64,000 nt of DNA from Prorocentrum cordatum. Taxonomy: Eukaryota > Sar > Dinophyceae > Prorocentrales > Prorocentraceae. Under the pieces are notes generated by a model. That model was given only the letters and a program-made list of their open reading frames with translations. It had not been told where the DNA came from and ran no database searches. Positions 38,216-49,739 of the stretch are shown piece by piece; within the stretch, counting starts at the first letter, position 1, and every line of letters begins with the position of its first letter. Location: positions 440,001 through 504,000 of the forward strand of contig CAUYUJ010001292.1 of NCBI GenBank assembly GCA_963575745.1. The letters run 5' to 3'. Both the position numbers and the translations under genes were made by a program.

Positions 38216-38574
38216 GGTGGTGATGCTGATTGTGGCGAGGAGGAGGACGAGCAGGGGAAGGAGGAGGGCAAGGATCACAGGACGAGGGTGAGGAGGGGAA
38301 GGTGGACGATGGTGAGGACGAGGACGAAGATGACGATGAGGAGAAGGTGTGTGATTACATGGAGGAGATGTTTGATTACCGCAGGTGTGCGCCTCGTCGA
38401 CACGGCGACGACCCCAGCGTGGACGACGCAACGATGATCGCCGCCAGTCGTTTGGATTGGCCAGCGCCCTGGTTGATCGCCGCTGGCGGCCAGTGTCGAG
38501 TGGGCAGTGACATGCAGTGGCCGCCAGTAGAGGTTGGACCTGGATGAGGACGAGCAGGAAGAGGGTGAGGAAGA

Positions 38575-39493
38575 GAAGGAGGACGAGGACGACGACGATG
38601 ACGACGGCGAAGACGACGACGACGCCGACGACGAGATGACGAATCTGGTGGTGATGATGATGATGCTGATGCTGGTGCTGATGTTGGTGGTGGTGCTGAT
38701 GGTACTACTTGTGATGCCGACGACGTTGATGATGATACTAATGATGGTGGTTATGCTAATTAATTGTGGATGTGGCGGGAATAATGAAAATGTGAATAAG
38801 AATGAAAAGAACTAATAATGATGTCACTGGTTATTGCTATGTTTATTGTTGTTCGTGTTCGTACCATTATTATTATTGCTGTTTCTAGCTGGATGATGGT
38901 GGTGGTGCTGATGATGGTGATGGCGATGATGACCGCGACACTGGTGAACGTGATGATGACGAGGAGTCGACGGAGGAGGTGGATGATGATGATTATGATG
39001 GCGCTGGTGATGTTGCTGCTGTTGGTAGTATTGATGCTGTTGTTGGTGGTGGTGCGGATGATATTGATGCTGATGCCCATGTTGTCGATGGCGATTGCGA
39101 TGATAATGATGTTGATGATGGTGATGCTGCTGATGTTAATGATGCCGATGCTGCTGATGAAGATGTTGCTGATGACGATGCAGACGATGGCGATGTCGAT
39201 GTTGTTGCTGGTGCGGTGAAGCTGCTGGTGATGGTGATGATGCTCTTGCTGTGCTGCTGATGAGGATGATGATGGTTGTGCTGATGATGATGATAATGAG
39301 GATGCTGGTGACGATGATGGTGCTGGTGCTGATGCCGATGGTGATGATGATCTGATACGAATGGTGTTGGTGATGATGGTGATAATACTGATAATGATGA
39401 TGCTGGTGATGCTGATAGTGCTGATGACGGCGATAGCGGTCATGCCAGCAACGATGACGGTTATGACGATGGTGATGATGGTGACCAGGATTC

Positions 39494-39529
<36 letters not shown>

Positions 39530-39530
39530 C

Positions 39531-39564
<34 letters not shown>

Positions 39565-39828
39565 TTGACGAGGGTGGTGATGATGATGATCCGGATGAGG
39601 GTACGGATGATGGTGGTGATAAGGCTGCTGCTGATGACGAAGACGAAGACGATGACAATGCTCAAGATGGTGATGCTGCTGCTGACAATGATACGGATAC
39701 TGATGATTATGATGATGGTAATGGCGATGGCAATGGTGATAGCGTGTGTGATTGTGGTGAGTATGCTGATGATGATGATGCTGACGATGATGACGATGAT
39801 ACGGATGATGATGATGGTGATGATGGTC

Positions 39829-39876
<48 letters not shown>

Positions 39877-39926
39877 TTGATGATGATGATGATGATGTTG
39901 ATTGTGATGATAATGATGGTGGTGCA

Positions 39927-39999
<73 letters not shown>

Positions 40000-40065
40000 C
40001 GGAGGAGGAGGATATGCAGGAGGAGGAGGAGGACGAGGATGATGATGAGGATGAGTAGGGTGAAG
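38575..40065. repeat. Very long (GAT)n tract with GCT, GGT and TGT variants
   Basis: About 1.5 kb dominated by GAT triplets. Long Met, Asp and Ile/Ser frames run on both strands. The least regular portion is 38770-38830 and does not encode a recognisable protein. Confidence 0.95.
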
Positions 40066-40490
40066 AGGAGGGCGATGTGGGTGGGGGCGATGAGGATGGG
40101 GATGTGCACCAGGAGGAGGGGGAGGAGAAGGAGGAAGAGGAGGACCAGTGTAAACTCAAGGGTAATCAACGATGCTGGAATACACCCTCCCTCCAAGCTC
40201 CCTCTTCATATGCCCATACAACGGTGCATTTCCACTGAGGGAGTTGCCTCGTTGGAAGACAAACGTTCAAGAGCCTGAGGCGTGCCAGAACATTATTCCT
40301 GGGACACCTCCGCCACGGATCAACCTGACTGTTGCGTGTTGACGATCCTGAATCGTGCCAGGACGCTATTCTGGGGACGTCAACACCGCGACTCAATGTA
40401 AATGTTGCACCCTCATAAACCGGAATCTTGCCAAAACGCCCTATCTGGTACGATGAGCGTGGCAATCCGCGAAACACTTGCCATTTTTAA
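40066..40490. other. GGA tail then unique sequence, no gene recognised
   Basis: 40066-40145 is GGA-rich. 40150-40490 is unique-looking, with CGTGCCAGAACATTATTCC- and CGTGCCAGGACGCTATTC-like phrases repeated (40283, 40351), so a weak ~65-bp repeat may be present. Confidence 0.35.
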
Positions 40491-40494
40491 GACG

Positions 40495-40890
40495 AATGTG
40501 CGCTGCGCTAAGGCGAGAGCCACACTTTCAAAAGGAACCGCCCTCAATCCGTGAAGCTCTTACAAACTGTTACCACTAATGTGCGCTAAGGCGAGAGCCA
40601 CATTTTGAAAACGTCCCGCCCTCCATCCGTGAAGCAATTACACTTTTCTAAAACGAATCTTCGCGGCGCTAAGGCGAGAGCCACGTTGTGAAATCGGCAC
40701 GTCCTCAATCTGCGAAACTCTTGCAATTGTTTTTCAACGAATGCGCGCGGCGCTTAGGCGAGAGCCACATTTTGAAAACGGCCCGCCCTCAATCCGTGAA
40801 GCTCTAACAATTGTGTTAAGCGAATGTGCGTGGCGCTAAGGCGAGAGCAACATTTTGAAAATGACCCGCCCTCCATCTGTGAAAATGTGG
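40495..40890. repeat. Tandem array, five ~78-84-bp units
   Basis: GCTAAGGCGAGAGCCACA-like cores at 40508, 40586, 40669, 40753 and 40836 give spacings of 78, 83, 84 and 83. Units also share CGCCCTCAATCCGTGAAGC. Confidence 0.85.
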
Positions 40891-41079
40891 TCAATGTTTA
40901 AGCTTCAGGGACATACATGGTGACGAAGTCTCACGCGAAACGCCCAGCCCGCCCTTTCGACCGGCCTCGGGGTACGCCAGGAAGAAGCTATTTAGAAGGA
41001 CAAGGAATGGATGAGGAGGAGGAGGAGGAGGGCGAGGGCGAGGACGATGGCGGCGAGCAGACGAAGGAGCACGAGGGGC

Positions 41080-41400
41080 CTCCCTCGATCGATCCTCGAT
41101 CCTCGTTCGATTTTCGATCCTCGATCGATCCTCGATCTTCGATCGACCCTCGATCCTCGATCCTCGATCTTCGATCCCCGATCGATCTCCGATCCTCGAT
41201 CGACTCTCCATCTTCGATCCTCGATCCTGGATCCTCGATCCTCGATCGATCCTCGATCCTCGATCGACCCTCGATCCGCGATCCTCGATCCTGGATCCCC
41301 GACCCTCGATCGATCCTCGATCCTCGATCGGCCCTCGATCCTCGATCCGCCATCGGTCCTCGATCCTCGATCGATCGATCCTCGATCCCCCCTCGCTCGG
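41080..41400. repeat. (GATCCTC / GATCGATC)n minisatellite
   Basis: Short CGATCCTCGATCGA units repeat over 320 bases. Because the unit is self-complementary, both strands show matching Ser/Asp/Arg-rich frames. Confidence 0.95.
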
Positions 41401-41525
41401 AGGTGCGCTGTTTGTGCTGGGCTACGCCCTCGCTCGCAGGCTCCAGCGGCGCTCGGGCCCCGTGCTGGCCGGGGCGACGCAGGCCGCCCCCCGGAGCCTG
41501 CCTCGCTCTGCGGGGGCGGTGGCCC

Positions 41526-41676
41526 CCCTGACCTTCCAGGAGGGCTAAACAATAGCACCCGACCTAAAAACCTATCCTAGAGCTATTCTACATCTTGGTT
41601 TTAGGCAGTCTCGTTTTTTTTGTTTTTACGTTTTTAGGTCTCCAGTGCTAAGAAATAGCTCTCTGGAAGGTCAGGG
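41526..41676 (+). mobile_element. Family-3 inverted-repeat element
   Basis: Left CCCTGACCTTCCAGGAGG, right CTCTCTGGAAGGTCAGGG. Its reverse complement aligns with 51824-51975. Confidence 0.75.
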
Positions 41677-41754
41677 CCCCCCCCCCGAGCTCGACCCGGG
41701 GGCCCCAAGCCCAGAGGATTAAGCAGTGGCGAAGCGTCCTGGCTCGCCTATAGC

Positions 41755-41930
41755 CCCAGCAAGCAATATTCTAAGCACCTTTTGTGGTCTCCACGACATG
41801 TTCTCAGAACATTTCTTTCGCTGTCTGTTTTGTTTTATCACATCGGGATTCTGTTCTAAGAACATGGTTTTTGTTCTTAGAACATTTCTGGGTTCTAAGA
41901 ACATTTCGTGGTAGGACTATAGGAATGTCG
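41755..41930. repeat. TTCTAAGAACAT palindrome cluster with inverted CCTATAG ends
   Basis: TGTTCTCAGAACATTTC, GTTCTAAGAACATGG and GTTCTTAGAACATTTC recur. CCTATAG at about 41748 is mirrored by CTATAGG at about 41918, so it may be a small foldback element. Confidence 0.5.
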
Positions 41931-42177
41931 GGACGGTCGGCCCCTGCTCAAGAGAAGGGAGAGGTATCGAGAGTAGAAGACCCCTGCAGTGGACCCCCCC
42001 GCCAAGAGACACCCTGCTTGCCTCCAGGGTTCCCAGGGTTTCCTGGGTCCCGATGGTTTTGCGATGGAAAATGTCACGTTCCCATCGCAAAAATCAAGGA
42101 ACGTCCTGGGGTCTCAGGGTTGGGTTTCTTGTGGAAGGTTTCTTGTTGTCGGGCTCCTACTGCAACCCTAATGACAC

Positions 42178-42290
42178 AGTGAAGACGTGGCCTCACTGAG
42201 GTCCCCGTCTTCGCATTAGGGATCATAGATCTGGTCGGATTTGACTTCGATACATCTGCAGACATACCCCCTATCCCTAATGTTTCTGGC
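42178..42290. mobile_element. GCATTAGGGAT-family element, uninterrupted copy
   Basis: Same start hairpin and same end (CCCCCTATCCCTAATG) as 34789-35065 but without the nested insertion. GCATTAGGGAT and ATCCCTAATG are inverted relative to one another. Confidence 0.65.
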
Positions 42291-42299
42291 CCTCCTATA

Positions 42300-43310
42300 T
42301 TAGGTTCCCTCCCAAAGGGTTCAGGGCATTTGTTGGTTTATCAGAAAGGGTATCGATACTGCTACCCTTCCCCCGTTTTCCCCTTTTCGGCCTCCTGGGA
42401 GGCTATCGTCGCCACGGCCGGATTCGCCTCGGAATCCTGGCCAGTGTTGTTCTCTCGTGGTTTCCCCACGAACGGTGCGGTGACCTCACCGTGAGGCGGT
42501 TGAAGGAACCACACTTTGCAGCAGCAGCGCCCGAACTAGAAAGAGCCACATTCCCCCCTCCACACCTGCCTTCGCATTGGCAAGTGCTGCGTTCGAGATG
42601 TGTGGCTCAAGATTTGTCCGGCCTCGCTTCTCCGGGGACGCCTGTGCAATATCACGGCCAGGGAGGCGGAAGAGTGTCATGCGACGAGGCTCCAACTTGC
42701 TTGCTGCAAAAGTTTGTTCCTTCAACGGGGTGACCCTGAGATCCTGGCGTCTCGACTTTTTGGAGCTGGGCGTTTTCGTCGGGTTTCGGGCCCCGGGACC
42801 CTCACACATCGATCCGGCTGGAAAACTTGCAGAAGAGATGAGACCCTGGGCTCTGGTAGCGATTCTTCACGATTGTGAATTTTCCGCGACGTCGGATCTC
42901 AGGGCATGTTGTGGGGATTCGCGGCCGGATTCGCGGTGGCCGTACGGTGTTGGGACTTGGATCGCTCTCCGAGGGTGCCTGGGGCGACTGGGGCCTCCGA
43001 GGTCCCAAAACCGTGCTGTGAGGTTTGGCGGTTCCGCGTTCACCGCACGATCTTTCACCGCACCGTTTTGAGACCCTAAAAGACGATGGGGGGGGAGAGC
43101 CGGAGGGTGAGGGTGGGTGGGGTCGGGGGGTCGAGTCGTCGGTTTTCTGGAGCCCCGTCCAGGGGCCCTCTGTTGAGCTGTCCTGGGCCCCTTTTGCCTC
43201 GTCTCTGTCCCCTCCCGTGGGGTGCGCCTCTTGGGCTGCTGTGGGGCGAGGCAGCGCCTCTTGGGCCGATTCGGAGGCTCCCTGCACGCACACAAGCAAC
43301 ACACACAGAG
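42300..43310. other. No gene firmly recognised
   Basis: About 1 kb of unique-looking sequence. The plus-strand frame 42577-43071 and minus-strand frames 42802-43475 remain open, without domains or codon-use preference. Confidence 0.3.
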
Positions 43311-43311
43311 G

Positions 43312-43375
43312 TCCTCCTGCTCCTCCTCCTCCTCCTCCTCCTCCTCCTCCTCCTCCTCCTCCTCCTCCTCCTCGA
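43312..43375. repeat. (TCC)n microsatellite
   Basis: About 60 bases of TCC. Confidence 0.95.
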
Positions 43376-43439
43376 TGTGTACATAAGTACAAGTATGTCT
43401 GCCGACGTGGACACCCGAAAACGAGTGATTGTGCTCTGG

Positions 43440-44190
43440 AAATGTAGGCGAAGTGGTGTCATCTCTGTGGTGCATGCTACATGGTTAAGCTGTGAGGCGC
43501 AAGCTATGTTATGTATATATATGTATGTGTCTATATATGTATATAGTATGCGGTGCATGCTATGTTGTGTTACACTATGAGGTGTACGCTATATGAGGGA
43601 AGCTATGTGGTGGAAGTTGTGTGTTGCAAGCTACGTGGTGGTAGATTTCTCATGTAAACCAAATGCGCGCCATAGCTCACACATGTTCTAGACAACACTG
43701 GTTATACCACATAGCTGATATCATATACATCGTTTGCACAACATAGCTAACACCGTACAGTTTACTCAGCATGGCTTTTGCCTCAACGGTGCGATAGCTC
43801 ACTTTTTGGGGTCCACCTTTGGTTGTCATATATGTTAGCCAGCGTGGACCCGAAACAGTGAGCCCATGCACTTCGGACGTGTAAGCTATGTGGAGCAACC
43901 ATGTGGTGTAAGCTATGTAGTGCAAGCAGTGTGGTGCAAGCTCTGTGTGGCAAGTTACGCGGTGCAATCGGCGTGGTGCAATCCGCGTGGCGCAAGCTAG
44001 GTGGTGCAAGATATGTAGTGCCATCCACGTGGTGCAAACTATGTGGTGCAAGCTATGTGGTGCAAACTACGTTGTACAAGCTATGTAGTGCAACTTTGTT
44101 GTGCAACCTACGTGATACAGGCTACATCGTGCAAGCTATGTAATGTAAGCTAGTACGTGTTGCACGCTATGTGGTGTGAGCTTTTCGGTG
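43440..44190. repeat. ~15-bp minisatellite (GTGGTGCAAGCTATG) with an inverted middle block
   Basis: GTGGTGCAAGCTATGT-like units repeat at about 15-base spacing in 43480-43640 and 43885-44190. 43670-43790 carries the complement (CACATAGCTGATATC, GCACAACATAGCTAAC), so the middle is inverted. The same unit reappears at 50280-50560. Confidence 0.7.
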
Positions 44191-44199
44191 CAATTCATT

Positions 44200-44640
44200 T
44201 GCAGGACTTGAAGTTGACAACTCCACTGTTCGTGCAGACATCCCACCGCCACCCGCCACACCCGTAACTTGTTTTGCAAAGCCAATGCGGCCGTTGTTGC
44301 GGATCTGCTTGACACTGGTTGGCGCATCTTTGCGGCCGCGCTGGCTTGCGCAAGCTCGCGCCCAGAGAGACCAGCTGGTGTGGCACAGTTGATATAGCCC
44401 TTGGTGGCTGTCTGGAGCCTCTAGGGTCCCTCTGGGGGCTGTTCGACCGCCCTCTTGACCGATTTGGGCCCACTGCCAAGGCCCCGCAGGAGATTCCAGG
44501 AGCTCCGGAAAACCCGAGTGGGAACCTCCAGGAGCGTCCAGGGGCCCCCCGGGGCCATAAATCCAGGTGGTTCTGGTTTGTGTGAAGGAGAGGTCCCACC
44601 TGCTCAGAGGAGGGAATGTAATTACAATCGTGCGTACGTG
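44200..44640. other. No gene recognised
   Basis: 44395-44560 shows loose 10-11-bp GGGGCCCC/CAGGAG periodicity (CAGGAGATTC, CAGGAGCTCC, GGAACCTCCA). No exon is supported. Confidence 0.35.
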
Positions 44641-44644
44641 GGTC

Positions 44645-44797
44645 TATATATATATATATACATCCACATACACATAATCTGTATATGTATAATTATGTAC
44701 GTATGTATGCATGCATGCATGCATGTATGCATGTATGTATGCATGTAGGTAGGTAGATAGGTAGGTAGGTAGGTAGGTAGGTAGGTGTATATATACA

Positions 44798-44836
<39 letters not shown>

Positions 44837-44840
44837 GTGC
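44645..44840. repeat. (TA)n, (GTAT)n and (GTAG)n microsatellites
   Basis: Composite tetranucleotide and dinucleotide repeat. Confidence 0.95.
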
Positions 44841-45359
44841 AGAGATGGGCATGACTAAATGTATATACACGTGTATGCTTATACATTTATAAAATGTAGG
44901 TGTACACATGTGTGTTTTATATACGTATGCCGCGAATTCACACACATTGTTATCTACACTATCCTTGTTCCCCCCGTCTCCGCCGCCTATTCCTCCCCGT
45001 CTTCCGTGCCGTCCTTCTTTCCTCCCCCTATCCGATTCTGGCGAGGATTGCGTGATGTCCCGCCTGATACATAGGGAAAAGTCGGGATTCAGAGTTGGTG
45101 GGGGAACCTGGCTCGGAGTGTTGCTTGGGCTGTCTTCTGGGCTGCTCCCAAGCCAGAGGGAGGGGGACGTTTTCCGCTCCGTCAGTCCGCTCCTCTTCTA
45201 CGGTTATAAAATAAGGACACACTTCTCCTCTCTCCTCTCCCCTGAAGTGTCTGGGGGGTGGCTCCGCCCTGTCGGCGTACTGCTTTTTGTCATACTCCGG
45301 ATTTCCAAAGTTAGTGGTTCCGAGGGTGCGTCACACATTGTTTGTTATCGGTGTTTCGA

Positions 45360-45455
45360 CTTGGTGTTCCCGCTGCAGCGTGGGCCTCATTTTCGGATCG
45401 GTGCTGTGCTCCCGTCGTTCAGAATGGCCCTCTCGCTCAAGCGTGGGCCATTTTT
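45360..45455 (+). repeat. Dispersed repeat (copy of 2100-2190)
   Basis: CCGCTGCAGCGTGGGCCTCA then TTTTCGGATCGGTG and CCGTCGTTCAGAATGGC match the block near 2108-2165. Confidence 0.7.
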
Positions 45456-45479
45456 CTAGATCCCATCGGCCTTGTAGGT

Positions 45480-45852
45480 CCGACAGGCCTCGCAGGTCTC
45501 GCAGGCCGCACAGGTTCTACAGTTCCCACAGATTCCACAGGCGTCGCAGGTCGTCTCGCAGGTTCAACAGCCGCAGTTGCCACCTGCCCCACGCGTGCCA
45601 CAGGTCACTGTTGCTGCCATTAGGGTGCTTTGCTGGGGTAATGGGGCTCCAGGCGTAGAGGCCCCAAAGAGAGCACTGCGTGCCGTTGACTGCACCCCCC
45701 GCGCGAAACACGCAGTCCCCGCAGCTCCCCCGCAAAAAATAATCGCGCGGGCATTTCCTATGCCGCCTGGGAGAGTGCAGCAACTTCGCGCCATTGCTCG
45801 AGTTGCCTCGCAGGCCCTGCGTGACAGATGCGCGAGTCGTGTGGCGTGCTAG
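45480..45852 (+). CDS. Possible coding exon with Gln-x-x repeats (hypothetical)
   Basis: A frame from about 45480 to TAG at 45850 begins with a 9-base periodic (Gln-x-x)n stretch: QASQVSQAAQVLQFPQIPQA, then SQVVSQVQQPQLPPAPRVPQ. It continues with non-repetitive sequence: VTVAAIRVLCWGNGAPGVEA, PKRALRAVDCTPRAKHAVPA, RVQQLRAIARVASQALRDRC. The move from repeat to balanced sequence in one frame favours a real C-terminal exon. Upstream the frame is closed by TAG at about 45475, and a TTGTAG acceptor-like site lies there. No family recognised. Confidence 0.3.
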
Positions 45853-45939
45853 CGCGCGCGCGTTGTGTGGGGTTCTCTGGCCCTGGCGCTGCCTCGCCGG
45901 TGCTGGGGTGCGAAGGGTAGGAGCTGGTGGGTGGGTGGG

Positions 45940-45990
45940 GAGGGGCATGAGGAGGAGGAGGAGGAGGAGGAGGAGGAGGAGGAGGAGGAA
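45940..45990. repeat. (GGA)n microsatellite
   Basis: About 45 bases of GGA. Confidence 0.95.
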
Positions 45991-46630
45991 CATGAGCAGG
46001 ATGATTGGGACAGGGAGAGGGCCATGATGCGCGCGCGCGGAATGGCGATGGGGCAGAAAGGGGGGGGATCATACACATGAGCAGGAACATCGCGAAGGCC
46101 AGTCGCAGCGTCAGCGCAACAGGGGCGAGCCATGGATGACGGGGGAGACGAACGGAAAAGATGTCAAGGGAGAGGCGGGGTGAAGGAGGGGGTGGTCGAG
46201 TTCGGGCCGCCAGTGTTGCCCCTTTGCCGAAACCAGGGAAGGGGAATCTGACCGCCTGAGTCTGGAGAAAGTTCCGAGCGGGCGCCTGGTTCATGAGCAG
46301 GCAGTGAGGATGTCTCGACTTGGAGCTTCATGCGTAACGAAAGTGCAAGAATTTCCCGAGCCCCCCGCCAGCGCAGGACCTCCACCTTGCGCTTGTTCTA
46401 ATTGGAGGTGGCCATCCCCAATGCTGTGAACTAACAGCACATTGCCACATGGCCGTTTGAAGATTGAGGAAGGCTGTCGCGGGAACGTCGTCCATGAACA
46501 GTTTGTCAGGATGTTTCGAGCGGGGACTTGGTCTGCGAGCTGCGGGTAAGCGGCAAAGACATCTCGAACGGGAACCCCCTAAAGGGTGGGACGCAAGGAT
46601 ACCACCTTCTTCCTTCCGCCGTGCCCACCC
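45991..46630. other. No gene recognised
   Basis: Unique-looking sequence with mixed frames; nothing supported. Confidence 0.35.
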
Positions 46631-46631
46631 C

Positions 46632-47690
46632 GCTGGGGGGGGGGGGGGCGAGGAGGGGAAGGGGGAAGGGAAAGAAGGGGAGGAGTAGGAGAGTAGGAGG
46701 AGGAGGAGAAGGAGGAGGAGGAAGAGGAGGAGGGCCCCTCATCCCTCATCCGTGTTCCCTCCCCTTGTATCCCGTTCCCCTCCTGCCCCCGCCCCGCTCC
46801 CTCCGCCGCTCCTCCCTCCCCCTTCCCCCCCTCCTCTCTTCCCTCCTCCCTCCCCCGTCCCTGTCTGCTGCTACCTTTCCCTCCTCCCTCCCGATCCCTC
46901 CCCTCCCTCCTGCTCCCTATCCCCTTCCCTGCTCCCTTCCCCATCCCTTCCGTGCCTGCCGCAGGCAGAACACAAATAAAAATTCCGACGGGCCCCCCGC
47001 GCGACGACCTCCCAGGAAAACGAACTCGACCTGGATCAACCTGTACTCGCAGCGACGCGCTTTGGGGGTAAGAGCGCGACTCGCGTGAGGCATGCGAAGC
47101 GTGGCTCCCCAGAGCGGTCGTGGAGACCAGCTGAAAGCCTCTTGTGGCACAGTGGGCACAACATGTACGATGGTTGTGCCGGAGCGGGAGTGCCTTGAGC
47201 CGTGCTGAAATGCTTGCGTGTTTGACACGGGGGGCGCCAAACATATCGCGATTGCGACAGTGAGGAGAAGACGGGCGGGGGGAGGAGGGAGGGAGGGAAG
47301 AGGACTGTGGGAAGAGGGTGGGGGAGGACGGAGGCAGGGAGGATGTGGAGGGGGGGAGGAAGGAGGACCGAGGGAGGAGGGAGGCTGCGGGACGGAGCAG
47401 TGAGGGGGGAGTGGTTTCCCTGCCACCTTCACCCGCATCAGTTCTGTTGGTTTCTTGGCCCCCTCGTAATGTCCGTAGGAAAAAATGGAGAGGGGTAGAG
47501 GGAAGGCGATGGGCGATGCGAAGGGGAGGAGGGTCGGATGGGGGATGGGCGAGGGGAGGGCGCTGGCAGGAGGAGGGGGAAGGGCAGAGGGAGGGGGGAA
47601 GGGGAGAGTGGGTGGGCACGGGGAGGGGGAGAGGCACGGAGGGGGAAGGAGATGGGGAGAGGAAAGGGGAGGATGAGGAGGGGAGCCCAT
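46632..47690. repeat. Alternating polypurine and polypyrimidine tracts
   Basis: Purine (46632-46735), pyrimidine (46740-46965), unique (46966-47250), then purine (47260-47400 and 47480-47690) blocks made of GGGA/GGAGG or CCCTCC words. Opposite-strand blocks can pair, giving potential for large cruciform or triplex structures. Confidence 0.8.
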
Positions 47691-47733
47691 GATGTATTCC
47701 TCATGTACCTCCTCCAGGGCAGGTGGCGGGCGC

Positions 47734-47890
47734 TTACTCTGCGCCGTTTTTGGCCTCCTTCTGCTGCCTTCTCTCTTGCTTGGCCTTGCCCGCAGCGCCC
47801 GCCACCTGCTTAGGTGATTTGTTTCTTCGCCCGAGTCGGCGATCATTCTTGTTGCACGCCACGAAGCACGCAACGACCTCCGATCCGTGT
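47734..47890 (-). CDS. Possible C-terminal coding exon, Lys/Arg/Gln-rich (hypothetical)
   Basis: On the minus strand, after a GTTGCGCAG acceptor-like site, the frame reads HGSEVVACFVACNKNDRRLG, then RRNKSPKQVAGAAGKAKQER, then RQQKEAKNGAE and a stop. The basic, Ala/Gln-rich tail with mostly AAG/GCC codons resembles nucleolar or ribosome-associated protein tails, but no family can be named. A second minus-strand frame overlaps it (KREGSRRRPKTAQSKRPPPA), so the choice is not certain. Confidence 0.3.
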
Positions 47891-48124
47891 CTGCGCAACG
47901 TCAAAGATGAGGAAGGGAGGGGCGGGGGGAGGGCGCGGGCTGGATTCGGGGCAGCGGGGGAACTCAGCCTTGGGCGGCGCTCTCCTGGAAAGGCAGGTCC
48001 CTTCGGGGGGAGCAGTGAGGCGGCTGGCGCCGAGGCCACGGGCCAGGCAGGGGAAGGCCCGGGCAGATCGGGGCGGCGCCAGGGCGAAGCGGGGAAGATT
48101 CTGTCCTGCCTCGCTCGCTCCTAA

Positions 48125-48400
48125 TTCCGATTCGATTCCCGCGGAATTCCTCCCGGGCGTGTTGTTTTCCTGATTATCTGTGGTCTACGTGCTGCCAAAT
48201 TCGTTGCGGACGCCTGGTTGTCATTGCTGTCCATCCGAATTCCTGCCCGATTCCTCCCAAACGTGTTTGGTTTTTTCCAGCAGAATGATTGTGCAATTCC
48301 TGCTAAATTCCTCCCGAACTCCTGCCGAACGCTTGGCTTTCCCGCTGGATTCCTACCCAATTCTTCCCCCCGAGCATATCCTCCTACAGTGGGGGCGCGT
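48125..48400. repeat. Degenerate AATTCCTCCCGAACG repeats
   Basis: GAATTCCTCCCGGGCGTG, CGATTCCTCCCAAACGTG, AAATTCCTCCCGAACTCC and related phrases recur about every 60-75 bases with shorter sub-repeats. Confidence 0.55.
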
Positions 48401-48568
48401 ATCAAGAAACCGTCTGTACTCTGCTAGGGTGTTCTTTGGTTTCTAGATTCGAACTGGGTTGCAATGGAAAGCGTAAAGATCTCCACGTCCTGCATTCATC
48501 AGAACCCTTGGGTTTTAGGGACTGGACCTCCCGTTGAAGCATCTTGTGGCCGAAGTCCTGGCTAACTT

Positions 48569-48756
48569 TAAGTCGGGCCCGTCCCCCTACGGGGATTTTT
48601 GACGAAGAATAGAAAATACCCAAAAATAGTACAAAAATAGTCTGGGGAATATTTTTTGAGTATTTTGTTTTTGTTGTTTTGCCTTTTTGGTCTATGTTTT
48701 GGGTAGTTTTCATGGTTCGTCGAAAATCCCCCTGTAGGGGGACACGCCCGACATAA
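48569..48756. mobile_element. Family-1 inverted-repeat element (copy 5)
   Basis: TAA at both edges. TIRs are GTCGGGCCCGTCCCCCTACG with GGGGATTTTTGACGAA, and TTCGTCGAAAATCCCCCTGT with AGGGGGACACGCCCGAC. The centre has AATAGTCTGGGGAATATTTT. It belongs to the same sub-family as the kinase intron. Confidence 0.8.
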
Positions 48757-48759
48757 GGC

Positions 48760-49400
48760 TAGCTGGCCCCCTCCCCATCCACCTCTCCTTCCTCGTCCTG
48801 CCCCTCCTGCTCCTCTTCCTGGCCCTGCCCCTGCCCACCCTAATTACCCTCTGCGTCTCCCGCTCTCCTCCTTCCTCCCCGCACTCGCCCGCTCGTGCCC
48901 CTGGCCACAGCCCCTGCTCCTGCCTCCGGGCTCATCCTCCCTGCTCCTCCCTGCTCCTCCCCCTCCCCCTCTCCTCCTCCCCCTCCTCCTCCTCCTACTC
49001 CTCCTCCTCCTCCTCCTCCCCCTCCTCCTCCACCTCCTCCCTGTCCCTGCCCACGCCGCCCCGCTCCTTCATCCTGCTCCCACCTCCTCGGCTCCCGCTC
49101 GCCGCCATCCTCCTGTCTCCCTCCCGGCGCGCCCCGCTCTCTCTCCGCTCCTGCTGCGCCTCGTGTGCAGTCCCCCTGCGGCGCGCGCCGCCCGACAGCA
49201 GCGTGCAGCAGCTCGTCCGCGGGGGGGGGACAAGCAGCCCCGGCGCACCCAGACCGCAGACCCGAGGGCCGCATGGCGCCTCTCGTGGAGTCGGTCGCGC
49301 GAGGCGCAGCCGAGGAGGGCGGGGCCGAAACGTCCATGCAGTGACATGCCCCCTCTCCTCCTCCTCCTCCTCCTCCTCCTCCTCCTCCTTCTCCTCCTTT
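48760..49400. repeat. CTCC-rich pyrimidine tract with two (TCC)n cores
   Basis: (TCC)n at about 48955-49050 and 49350-49395 lie in broadly pyrimidine-rich sequence. 49080-49340 is less repetitive but no gene is recognised. Confidence 0.75.
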
Positions 49401-49739
49401 TCCAGGTCCTGTCGTCTGTCTGTTGTGGCTGTTCCTCATTCTTCGCTTGCCCCTCTCCCTCCCCGTCCCCATTCTCCCGTCCCCTCTCCTCCCTCCATCC
49501 TCCTCCCATCCCCTCTGTTTAGCAGCAGCAGCAGAAGTTTGGGCAGTCGTCTTCGCATCAAATTCAGTATGAGGTTTTCGCGCTGGTATCTCTTAGTGTG
49601 GTTTCCCAACTTCTGTGGCGTCGCACTATCGGAGTGCAAATCTTGTTGTGCTGTATGTGCACGCTGCAAAATATGTCTTGCATTTGATGCGGTGCAGCAT
49701 TCTGCGATCTCGTAACGCGCCGGAATCAGACAGGAGGCG

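Noticed and set aside
38760-40278. 478-codon minus-strand and 305-codon plus-strand frames
   Set aside because: Products of the GAT tract; mutually overlapping low-complexity translations.
41011-41580. Arg/Asp/Ser-rich frames on both strands (RSSILDPRSS, EDRGSRIEDR)
   Set aside because: Generated by the self-complementary GATC minisatellite.
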